From: Astrocystis sublimbata
Lineage: Eukaryota > Ascomycota > Sordariomycetes > Xylariales > Xylariaceae
Assembly: GCA_022453515.1 (NCBI GenBank)
Contig: JAJNNY010000154.1
Location: forward strand, 1 to 21,199
Length of the DNA stretch: 21,199 nt
Reading direction: 5' to 3'
Part shown: positions 9,625 to 17,582 of the stretch, piece by piece
Layout: each line of letters starts with the position of its first letter
Position numbering within the stretch: position 1 is the stretch's first letter
The notes under the pieces: model-generated
The model's database searches: none
What the model was told of the DNA's origin: nothing
Seen by the model: the letters and a program-made list of their open reading frames with translations, nothing else
Program-made: the position numbers and the translations under genes

Positions 9625-10891
9625 ATGAATGACAACGACTCCATTCTCTCTTGGATTCATAACTTGCCCCAGTATACAGCCCCTCCACCCAAGGGGCGCG
9701 GGCGGCCCGCGAAACGAAAGCGAGATGCCGACCTCGATGCCGGCCTCGATGAGACACCTCGTCCCGGCGCGCGCAGTCCTTTTCCCGACCACAGCTCCCT
9801 ACCTGGCGTCGACAGACTGAGCGTCGAGACCGACGTCGAAATTAATGCCCTCGAACCCCGTGCCTTGCCCGCCGCTGCACGCAAGCTAGTCACCACGATT
9901 GAGGAAATTGGCTACGGCCACGACATTCTCCCGCACGATTGGAAATCTACCATCGTCGAGGCTGTCAAGGCGCAAGACCCAGACAATTGCCGTCTCTGGA
10001 GGCACTCTTTCCAGCCTCCCGATACGACCGATAGACTGCCGGGCCGCATCCCCACATATGACGAGGTGGTGATGATTCATAGAACAGCGACAGAATGTCA
10101 ACAATATCGCCGCGATATGTCAAGTTGGAATTTGCGGGTCCATTGGTGGCTGCTTGAAATCATTTTCAAAGACGCTTATAGACGACAATGCAACAACTTT
10201 AATGCTTTGAGCTGGTATGTATACCTCCCCACCTCACGCGCCCCTTTAATACACGGCTCGTGGAGGTCTTATACTCACCAACGTCGATCCTAGTACCACC
10301 CCCCATTTACACCTCGTCTTTAAACCTGTCTTGAAATACATCAAGACAGGTTACCTGCAAATCTACGCATCGATCGTTCATGACGCAGACTTAAGCGTTC
10401 GCATCGCTAACCTCAGCCGGCTAACTTCCAAATCGACCGAGTACTACATCGACTTTTCCTCCATCGGCACACGTCCTCTCCTGCTCAACATCGAGACTAA
10501 GGAACCCGATGGGAGCTTGGAGGCGGCGCAGCTCCAGATTGGTGACCGGCTCGCTAACGAATGGGCAGTTCTAAAATCGACCATCAAACAAAGGCTCTGG
10601 AGGCGATGTGTAGAAAACGGATTAGAGGACCTTGACCCAAGAGCGATTGAAGCAGAAACACTTACGGTCCTGTCCACGCTTGAATTCATCCCCGGCGTTG
10701 TTGTGCAAGGCCATCGATGGTATCTGGTATTGTCTACCTATGAAAACGGGAAGACAAAGCTGTTGGCCGATCGTCAGTTTGGCACGACGCAGACTGAATT
10801 GGGCATCTATTCCACGATTGCTGGTATAAGGGAGCTGATAGCGTGGGCCCGCGATGAATATTTTCCTTGGCATGTGAGCAATGTTTTGTAA
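9625..10891 (+). CDS. PD-(D/E)XK nuclease-like protein with AT-hook-like N-terminus
   Basis: Two exons: 9625-10214 and 10294-10891, with a 79-nt intron (GTATGT donor, CTAG acceptor). The product is 395 aa. The ATG at 9625 has a good context (CGCCATGA). Residues 21-34 (PPKGRGRPAKRKRD) combine an AT-hook core (RGRP) with a basic nuclear signal. The long helical middle is poorly conserved. The C-terminal half matches the fungal PD-(D/E)XK nuclease-like family: YYIDF (Asp250), then RPLLLNIETK (Glu264, Lys266), a D-x(13)-ExK arrangement. A conserved end GIYSTIAGIRELIAWA..YFPW follows. The family is abundant in plant-associated ascomycetes and has no settled role; DNA cleavage is inferred only from the active-site pattern. 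The frame is intact, unlike the neighbouring HET and Zn2Cys6 genes. Confidence 0.82.
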
Positions 10892-11138
10892 TGATACCCC
10901 ATATCGCATAGCATGATTTCCCTTGTAATATCGGACTGAACGCATGCGAGTAGTAGTGTACAGTTACTATTAGAGCAGATGTAATGAGTTGATTTGAATA
11001 TTCGTTCCTCAACATGGGAAACGTACGGCAGAGGGAAGGTGATATGTGAAACTTGGTATTAGGACAGCAAGCCCTTCCAGCTGACAAGGAGCACTACTAC
11101 CATTTAGCACTACTTCCATCTACACTACATCTAGCTTT

Positions 11139-11171
11139 CCATCATTGCGTTTGGGTCTTTGGCAATGATGG
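11139..11171. repeat. Inverted repeat, 10-bp perfect arms
   Basis: CCATCATTGC (11139-11148) and GCAATGATGG (11162-11171) pair perfectly around a 13-nt loop, about 250 bp after the nuclease-like stop codon. It could be an RNA hairpin in the 3' UTR or a dyad site. Confidence 0.55.
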
Positions 11172-11367
11172 TAAGTAGACTGGTGTGGGTGATCGCAACG
11201 GCGAGGGTTTGACTGCTCGGGGTCTGGTGTCTTGGAAGTCCACAATGGATTCTACCTCGGGTGACTCGGGAGATATAGTAGGCCGTTATTTATACATACC
11301 CTTTCTTCCAGTTGTCCCCTACGTACCTAGTTCATATGATAAAAGATTTAACATTCGCTTGTATAAA

Positions 11368-11384
11368 CATTTAATCATTAAATG
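11368..11384. repeat. 17-bp perfect palindrome
   Basis: CATTTAAT-C-ATTAAATG is perfectly self-complementary around C11376, about 240 bp upstream of the Zn2Cys6 gene. It could be a homeodomain-type or other dyad site, or chance in AT-rich DNA. Confidence 0.45.
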
Positions 11385-11625
11385 ATAAACCATATTTCGA
11401 AGGGTAGATATGCTATCGGACATCCTTGCAAAAGATCACCAGCAGACTACGCGGGCTCCGCGGGCTGTGTTGCATAGCCCCCAAGTTCTTTAGCCCACTT
11501 GGCTGCCCCAAGCAGCTTGAATTATCACCAAGACCATATCATGGGTGTCTTGTTCATAGAAACCTCCAAAGTCCGATTTCCTGTAGATTGCATGGTTTGT
11601 GACAGTGTCGTCCCAGTCTCCCTCC

Positions 11626-13280
11626 ATGCCTCCCGCTCGGGTCTCCAACGCTTGTGAGCCATGTCGCAAAAAGCGGCGTAAGGTAAGTGTAATTGCGCAA
11701 CCCATCGGAGCTATCTTATACTGAGGTCAAGATATAGTGTGACTTGGGACAGCCGGGAGTAAGTCGTGTCTGAATTTCAACCCACCTTCGCCGCTTGGCT
11801 ATCTTTGAACCCCGACTCTAATGCTAAATGGGGGTAGTGCTCTCAATGCCGAAGAGCCAAGACACTATGCCCAGGATATCGGGACCCCTTCACATCGCGC
11901 ATCCGCGACCAGTCACAGTCGACAGTACGCAAGTTTCAAACCCGGCAGCAGCATGAGTCTTCTCAGTCGGCTTCATCACAGCTGGCTCCGCCGGCACTGG
12001 AACAAGCGCTGACCTCATCAACTGGAATAGACCTGGATGTTTCCGGACAAGTGCAATGTCGAAGTTCTCTGCACTCTGAAAATGAAGATACAACTGTCCT
12101 GCTATGGACTTCCCACCTCTCAGATGACATCACGCAGACAGCCCTGGCGTACTTCATGCATACGTACGCCACCCAAAGCTTCTTTGCATATCTTCCCAAC
12201 TTATACGGATGCATTCCCAGTGAAGATCGCAGCGATGTCGACTTCATCGTCTCCGTTCCCGCCCTGGTGCTCCTCTCTCAGCATCGTCGAGATGCGAGTC
12301 TTATGCGATTCGCCTACGCCCGACACGCCGCAGCTCTCGCGAAGACGCAGAATGCCCTGGCGTCTCCAAATCTCGTGATCCGCGACTCGACCCTTCTGTC
12401 AGTGCTGCTTCTGGCTCTGTTCGAGGCTTTGGTCTTCCGCGGTCGCCAGACCCCGCAGAACTGGATGACTCATATGCAGGGCTCGACAGCGCTCCTGAGC
12501 ATCAGAGGGAAGGGCCAGTTCGACACTGCCCTCGGCCAGCGACTGTTCGTGCACTGTAGCGGGAACCTCGCATCGAGATACAGTGCGAAAGGCCTTCCTG
12601 TGCCGCCATTCCTGAAACCCTTGCAAGACTACGCCGCCAGTATAGGGGCTATAGATGATTTAGGGGTCAGAATGGGCATCATCTTGAACGAGTTCGCCGC
12701 ACTAAGGGCTAACGCTGTCACCATTTCCGCCGCACAGCGTCTACGAGAACTACTAGATTTGAAGCGGAAGATCACAGCCTCGCTTGAAATCATGACTGTT
12801 GTGGCACCGTATGAAAAGCTAGACGACAGTGCCCACACCCCTCAGAAAGTTCGAAGCTATAAAGGTTGTTATAGCAAGTACTCATGATATCTAATCGCAA
12901 GGCGGTGGAAAAACCTTCGCCTGATTCACTTGGTCATAAGCGAGTGCATTCTTGAGACTAACTTCCCCGTGGATGCCGTCGATGTCAGTCCAAGTGATCT
13001 ACCACTAGTATACGAAGGTGCAGCGCAGTCTGCTGAAAACGCTATACATGACATTCTCTCCAGTGTCCCATATCACATCGAGTTTTCCAATGATCCTTGC
13101 AATACGGCCAGGGCTCTGATCTTGCCACTTTCGGCTATCTTGTCATCGGAGCTCACGCCGCTATCTCCACGACTCTTTGCCCGAGAACGTCTGAGTTTTA
13201 TCGGCACCGAATACGGGTTAGTACAAGCTCAAGAATCTGCTGCAATGACAGAAACGCCTTCGACGATGGAGGACTGGTGA
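11626..13280 (+). CDS. Zn2Cys6 transcription factor, interrupted by one TGA
   Basis: Fungal-specific regulator. Three exons: 11626-11682 (19 aa), 11738-11758 (7 aa) and 11838-13280. Introns are 55 and 79 nt (GTAAGT donors; TAG acceptors; CTAAAT branch point in the second). Only this splicing builds a complete zinc cluster: ACEPCRKKRRK | CDLGQPG | CSQCRRAKTLCPGY, a C-x2-C-x6-C-x6-C-x2-C-x6-C pattern. A Gln/Ser-rich linker follows, then the regulatory domain typical of the family. Recognisable parts are LLLALFEALVFRGRQTPQNW, HMQGSTALLSIRG and GQRLFVHCSGN. The end contains RLFARERLSFIGTEYGLVQAQ. An in-frame TGA at 12885-12887 (codon 376) sits between GCYSKYS and YLIARRWKNLR, which together match the family's conserved block. 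The full product would be 506 aa. The stop leaves 375 aa with the DNA-binding domain and much of the regulatory domain. Nonsense allele, pseudogene or error; targets unknown. Confidence 0.83.
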
Positions 13281-13629
13281 GTAATCTTCTCTGGCCATTC
13301 ACACTGTTGCCTTGGAGCGAACACTGATCAAGCGGTTATCTCCACTAGGATGTTGGTTTCGCATTGGTCGTGAAACCACTATTACAGGAGGCATTGGCAA
13401 GCACATCTCGCAATAACGCTCGCTCAGGGGGAGATCAGATGGTAGCCTTGTCCCTATTCTCTCGATAGATAAACACTAGAAGTGAAAACACATAATATCC
13501 TCCCCCTGTCACCCAAAAAAGTCTTGTCGGTACATATGAAGTAACGAAAGCCACCCAAGATCAGTTCACCCCAACGACCTCCTCGTCCCGTCATCCATCT
13601 CGGCAGCAATACTTTGATCTCACTCCTCA
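13281..13629. other. Convergent intergenic interval
   Basis: Lies between the stop codons of the plus-strand Zn2Cys6 gene and the minus-strand Rds1-like gene. No gene, RNA or repeat was recognised; presumably two 3' UTRs. Confidence 0.5.
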
Positions 13630-14727
13630 TCAGACGGACACCACCGTCCCCAGCGCAGCAGGCTGCTGCAAGAAGAGGACTGGCAAGGTAACAACGCTGT
13701 CCAACGTAGGTGCTCCCTCCTCGGTTGCAATCACCATGACGATCAGTCCCTTGGCATCGAACTCAGCCGGAATCGTGACATTAATAGGCTGTGCCGGCCA
13801 CGCCGTCGTATCCAGGGGCAGGCTGACAACATTGAGCCCATGGAAGAAGACAGTGAAATAATCTGATCCGGACTCGAAGCGTGGCAGGTTATCCACATCC
13901 GTGAAGTTCAACTGCACGGTCGAACCCGGTGCGACAGACAAGGTGTTTGCCGCAATGCCTACGGGCGGGAGGTGTTGTGAAGGGTTGGGGAACGGCGGAT
14001 TGGCGGATGGGCAGCTGCCCGGCACAACGAACCGGTTGGTAAGATCGAGGATCTCGTTGGGGTAGGGAAACACCGTATCGCTCGGTCCGCCGAAAGGGTC
14101 TTCGTCCCAGACGTCCAGAAGAGTCCACACCTCGTGGCGCGTCTCAACCTGGCTCACAGCCGTCAAGGCACCCCTAGTGGTATCGAGGCGGGCCGTCTGC
14201 ACCAGTCCCGTGAGGAAAAGCATGCTAGAAACCTCGATAAAAGTAGCGACAGCGAGGAACGTCTCAGCGTCGCCACCTACAGGCGCAGCGAAGTCGTACC
14301 GGCAGGGCCCGGGCTTGATAGAGGCCGGCGAGATCTGGTTTTGGAAAATGCGCAGGTGCCCGGCCTCGTTGTCGCGGATCTCGTTGATGCGGGTGTACGT
14401 CGTGTCCGGCAGGCCAAGGTCGGTGAAACTTGCGCTGTTGAACGTCTCAACGCCGTATTGGTAGAACGAGTACACAATCCACTCAGCCGCGAGCAGGTTC
14501 TGCCAGAGCACGTCGTCGGGCGCCGGAGATCCGGTCGAGGTCGCTGCGACGGGCTGGGTTATGTTGGCTGGGAACGGAGGCGCGGTGCCTATGTAGTCGT
14601 CATGTAGATACGACTTTCCTGGGACGGGACCAAAATTTGGATCTGCGAGAGGATTCCCCTGAGTAGCCGGAGCTGTCTTGGCGACTTTGGCGGAAAGGAG
14701 TGCAGCGGCTGCAACTAGTATGAGCAT
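13630..14727 (-). CDS. Secreted ferritin-like protein, Rds1/LsdA family
   Basis: Single exon, 365 aa, ATG at 14727. An N-terminal signal peptide (about residues 1-19, MLILVAAAALLSAKVAKTA) leads into a Pro/Gly region. The ferritin-like domain spans about residues 70-205. Candidate metal-ligand residues sit in four helices: LLAAEW (Glu82), RDNEAGH (Glu121, His124), ATFIEVSSM (Glu165) and VETRHEV (Glu195, His198). The C-terminal third is beta-rich with N-glycosylation sites (NFT, NVT) and probably forms an Ig-like domain. Family founders are S. pombe Rds1, responsive to nutrient and temperature stress, and Aspergillus LsdA of late sexual development. The enzymatic role of the family is unsettled. 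Length is about usual and the frame is intact. TATAAATA lies 161 bp upstream. First of three consecutive minus-strand genes for secreted proteins. Confidence 0.88.
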   Translation of the reverse strand: MLILVAAAALLSAKVAKTAPATQGNPLADPNFGPVPGKSYLHDDYIGTAPPFPANITQPVAATSTGSPAPDDVLWQNLLAAEWIVYSFYQYGVETFNSASFTDLGLPDTTYTRINEIRDNEAGHLRIFQNQISPASIKPGPCRYDFAAPVGGDAETFLAVATFIEVSSMLFLTGLVQTARLDTTRGALTAVSQVETRHEVWTLLDVWDEDPFGGPSDTVFPYPNEILDLTNRFVVPGSCPSANPPFPNPSQHLPPVGIAANTLSVAPGSTVQLNFTDVDNLPRFESGSDYFTVFFHGLNVVSLPLDTTAWPAQPINVTIPAEFDAKGLIVMVIATEEGAPTLDSVVTLPVLFLQQPAALGTVVSV

Positions 14728-14887
14728 CTTCGTTGCTGGTAGTGTTGAGCGGTTGGAGGCTGAAAGCTTAATAGTTTCTAATATGTCTTATGTGGGAAAA
14801 TAGTAAAAGATTGCCTTAAAATACTGGGAGTATAGTTTGTAGGGAGTAAATGTGACAATAACGGTAAATAAATGCTCCTCTCACACA

Positions 14888-14895
14888 TATTTATA
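14888..14895 (-). promoter_or_regulatory. Putative TATA box for the Rds1-like gene
   Basis: On the minus strand the sequence reads TATAAATA, 161 bp upstream of the ATG at 14727. This is a strong match to the eukaryotic core element. Confidence 0.45.
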
Positions 14896-15696
14896 TCATC
14901 CTCGAGCAGGAGGCAGCCAAATATTCCAGCGCAAGGCAATCGAATGACCAAGTTGACGCATTATCGGGATTCCTCATTTCGATCAACTTGCCGTTTTGGT
15001 AACTGTCAGCTCTCGCATAAGTCTTTGATACTGATGCCGCGCAACCTTCGACTTCGACCATCTTACTACTTTGGTAAGAGTTCTTACACAGTCCAGTTCA
15101 TCTAGCATGATTCCCAATCTAGGTGAGCTACAAGCAACGTGACATTGAACCCTGCAAGCATCCACAGAACCTCGATGTTAAGGCCAATTGCGGCGACTAA
15201 ATCTCCACAATCTTGCGTCATCGACAGAATTACCGGTTTGGGTTAGAACTCGTGGCCCGTCCTGCAGCGTAGCAGTGCAGGGGTGGTGGGATTGAGATAT
15301 TCTACTCTGGTCTCGGGATCACGGTTGCTCAAGACGACGTTGATGACAACCCCCATGTTATCGCAATCGCTCTCGCTTCCGGTGGGGTGCACGTGTAGTG
15401 GCAATTCGGCATCATCTACCCAGTGACCAGTTCCATCACATGATCAATTGACTGCGCAGGACGAAAAAAGGATTGTCACTGGAGGTCCAGTCAAGGATGA
15501 AGGGTTTATCGGCCAGAAGCCAGGGGGGCAGGCTCTCCTTCAGCCCTAGATCTGGGGTTCCCCTCTATCGTGCCTGAGCCCTTGACGCTAGCAAGGGTTT
15601 GCAAGTCAACATGCCCCAGGGTCTTGGCAACTATAAGTCCTGTCTTTACGTATGCCATGAGAAAGACATGAAGGGACGTGGCATGACATGTATTTC

Positions 15697-15720
15697 ATCG
15701 GGACTCTGATTGGTCCCGAT
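15697..15720. repeat. T-tailed hairpin, 8-bp perfect arms
   Basis: ATCGGGAC (15697-15704) and GTCCCGAT (15713-15720) pair around an 8-nt loop. The right arm runs directly into a T run (TTTTT at 15720-15724). It looks like a factor-independent terminator or a Pol III end, but no RNA gene was recognised beside it. Confidence 0.5.
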
Positions 15721-16031
15721 TTTTCGTTGAATAACTCGGGGAGGCAAGAGGCACTCGCGTGGCATAAGCGAGTATATGTCCATGTCGGCTATAGTACCTT
15801 GTGGTATTATGTGATTCAAAGATGATGAACAGCTGAGCGGGTTTTAACTTTTCGACAGAATATTGCTGAAAATAGCGATAAGCTACATGAACGAAAGTTT
15901 AGAGGTGTGTGGATTTATCTGGGAAGTGAAAATGCCATCCTCAGTATTAAATAGTGTGTTTCATAATCTAAATAAAAACCAAAGCCCTGGCGTTACAGAG
16001 CGAGATGTATACATCCAAGTCGTGGTCAATC

Positions 16032-17087
16032 CTAGGTGCTGTAAAGCTTGCCGATTGATGTCAAAGCATGTGCTGGTGTGAGCAAATACGGCACTCCACG
16101 ATCATTGTCCATGAAGTATGCATATCTCTCCACGTAAGGTTGTGCGTCAAGCCACGGCAGGACTTCTCCCAGCCACGCAAGCACCTTTTCCTCAGTTCCG
16201 CTCGTAGTGCCAAACTCGGTGACCCAGATCGGACGACCGAACATCTTCCAAGCACTGCTCACGTATGTCTTGAACGCGCCAGGTTCCAACACACTTCCGT
16301 AAAAGTGCAGCGGGATAAAGTCAACAGTGCAGGTGCTGCAAGCCGCCATGAACTGCCGGAGCCAATCCAACCCAACACCAGGGCCCTCGCCATTGGTCAC
16401 GGCGGGGGCGCCGAGGGACAGGCCGGGGTAAGTCGAGGGAAGGGGGTTGATGTAGGTCCGGTACGCAGACACGGCGGAGGACACGTTCATGCAGCTGTTG
16501 CCGCAGGACCAGCAGCACCCATCAGGCTCGTTGAAGGACAGGACTGCATCTGCGTCGTAAACTGACACAGAACGAGCGACATTGGCCTTCCAGATGGATG
16601 TCAGGTCGTCGGCGGCGGACCAAAGCGTGGGGACGAAGGTCAGAGACGGCGAGAAGGAGTCAGGGGGCCATGAGGCGGTAGAGGGAAAGTACGGGTGCGA
16701 TGCCCAGTTGTAGGCCCAGGTGATGGGTCTCGAGCCCTCGAAAGGGAGTGTGAGTGAGGGGTCATTGAATGATAAACCTCTTTTGATTTGGGGGATCGGA
16801 TTTGGGGTTGCAGACGGAGTGGTTGAAGTTGTCCTCGAAGTGGTCTTCGTAGTAGTTGTAGTTTTCCTACTTGAAGTCGACTTTGCTGTAGTAGAGACTT
16901 TGATGGAAGTCGTCTTAGTGGTAGTTGTTGTTCTCTTGGTAGTCGTTGTTCTCTTGGTTGTTGTGGGCTTTGCAGTGGTTGTGACTTTCTTTGTCGTGAC
17001 ACTGGTTGTCCTGTGCGTCGTTGTTGTTGCTCCGGCGACTGCTGAAACCAGCAAACTTGCTGCTGCTGCAAAATCAAGAACACGCAT
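16032..17087 (-). CDS. Secreted GH128 glucan endo-1,3-beta-glucosidase with Thr-rich linker
   Basis: Single exon, 351 aa, ATG at 17087. A signal peptide (about residues 1-20) is followed by a Thr/Lys/Ser-rich, probably O-glycosylated stretch (residues about 21-93). The glycosyl-hydrolase catalytic core (GH128, asl1-like) occupies about 102-351. It opens with KRGLSFND and reads ITWAYNWAS. The acid/base is LSFNEPDG (Glu187) and the nucleophile WVTEFGT (Glu291). The end PYLL..LTSIGKLY is usual for the family. Cysteines cluster near the active site (CCWSCGNSC). The expected activity is cleavage of beta-1,3-glucan in fungal or plant walls, acting outside the cell. The linker sits N-terminal with no carbohydrate-binding module, so it may tether or space the enzyme from the wall. 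A TATA element lies about 130 bp upstream. The frame is intact. Confidence 0.9.
   Translation of the reverse strand: MRVLDFAAAASLLVSAVAGATTTTHRTTSVTTKKVTTTAKPTTTKRTTTTKRTTTTTKTTSIKVSTTAKSTSSRKTTTTTKTTSRTTSTTPSATPNPIPQIKRGLSFNDPSLTLPFEGSRPITWAYNWASHPYFPSTASWPPDSFSPSLTFVPTLWSAADDLTSIWKANVARSVSVYDADAVLSFNEPDGCCWSCGNSCMNVSSAVSAYRTYINPLPSTYPGLSLGAPAVTNGEGPGVGLDWLRQFMAACSTCTVDFIPLHFYGSVLEPGAFKTYVSSAWKMFGRPIWVTEFGTTSGTEEKVLAWLGEVLPWLDAQPYVERYAYFMDNDRGVPYLLTPAHALTSIGKLYST
16920..16955. repeat. 18-bp tandem duplication in the Thr linker
   Basis: Two 18-nt units (16920-16937 and 16938-16955) differ at one base. They encode KRTTTT twice in the GH128 linker. In-frame repeats like this allow linker length to vary between strains. 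Confidence 0.65.
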
Positions 17088-17582
17088 TTGTAAGATGGTT
17101 TACGGGACTTGTACGCGAATCCTTACATATGCAGTTTCTTAAGTCGAAGCAGTCTTGTTCGTCTTGGTAATTTTAAGGTTCTATCGTTATTGTTGGGTTG
17201 CTTCCATTACTTGCTATATAGACGATGTTGATGGCAGACGCCACTATGCAAGGTACGACTAGATGTGTCGAGGCGTGGCCCAAATCTTTTCAGCTACAGT
17301 AGGTTCGATGGCCAGATCAAGATTGACAGATGATTAGCGCAGCACTAATACAAAATCCAGGCCTCTAGGCATCTTAGTTTCGCGAACTATTGAAGACCAC
17401 TGCCATTACAATCCGGCTAGCCGTTCTAGACTCCGCTAACACCGACCCTGGCATGTCTGGCTCGCCTGGCCCGGCTGAAAATGGAAATGATTTCAACGCA
17501 CTAATACTCGGTGGAAAGAAATTCAACTTGTGTGATGATCCGAAGCGAACTAGTATCACACCTTGAAAGGGGATCGTCTTGT
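17088..17582. other. Intergenic: GH128 promoter and 3' side of secreted-protein gene
   Basis: No gene recognised. It contains the CTATATAG element at 17214-17221. The remainder should be the 3' UTR of the gene ending at 17583. Confidence 0.45.
17214..17221 (-). promoter_or_regulatory. Putative TATA box for the GH128 gene
   Basis: CTATATAG lies about 130 bp upstream of the GH128 ATG. It is the only TATA-type element in the near upstream region. Confidence 0.4.

Larger units (their letters stand above)
10892..11625. other. Intergenic: 3' of nuclease-like gene, 5' of Zn2Cys6 gene
   Basis: No gene recognised. It contains a 10-bp-arm hairpin (11139-11171), a 17-bp palindrome (11368-11384) and a tandem CGCGGGCT pair near 11450. 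The last part should be the promoter and 5' UTR of the transcription factor. Confidence 0.45.
14728..16031. other. 1.3-kb interval: Rds1-like promoter and GH128 3' side
   Basis: No gene recognised; 15166-15862 has no open frame of useful size on either strand despite GC-balanced composition. It holds the TATA of the Rds1-like gene, a CACGTG E-box at 15390-15395, CCCCT/AGGGG stress-type motifs (around 15280, 15525 and 15556), and the T-tailed hairpin at 15697-15720. A long upstream regulatory region or decayed gene is possible. Confidence 0.45.

Noticed and set aside
11490..11705. Minus-strand frame of 71 codons
   Set aside because: It covers the first exon of the Zn2Cys6 gene in antisense; the zinc-cluster reading on the plus strand is decisive.
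8055..12887. RIP as the cause of the two TGA stops
   Set aside because: TGA from TGG or CGA would need CpC or CpG changes, not the CpA context favoured by RIP, and the flanking codons show no RIP bias.
14134..14607. Plus-strand frame of 157 codons
   Set aside because: It lies wholly antisense to the Rds1-like gene, which has a signal peptide and ferritin-like helices; no motif in the plus frame.
16720..17142. Plus-strand frame of 140 codons rich in Val
   Set aside because: It is the antisense of the Thr-rich GH128 linker; ACN codons read as valine codons in reverse. GH128 catalytic motifs prove the minus strand is coding.
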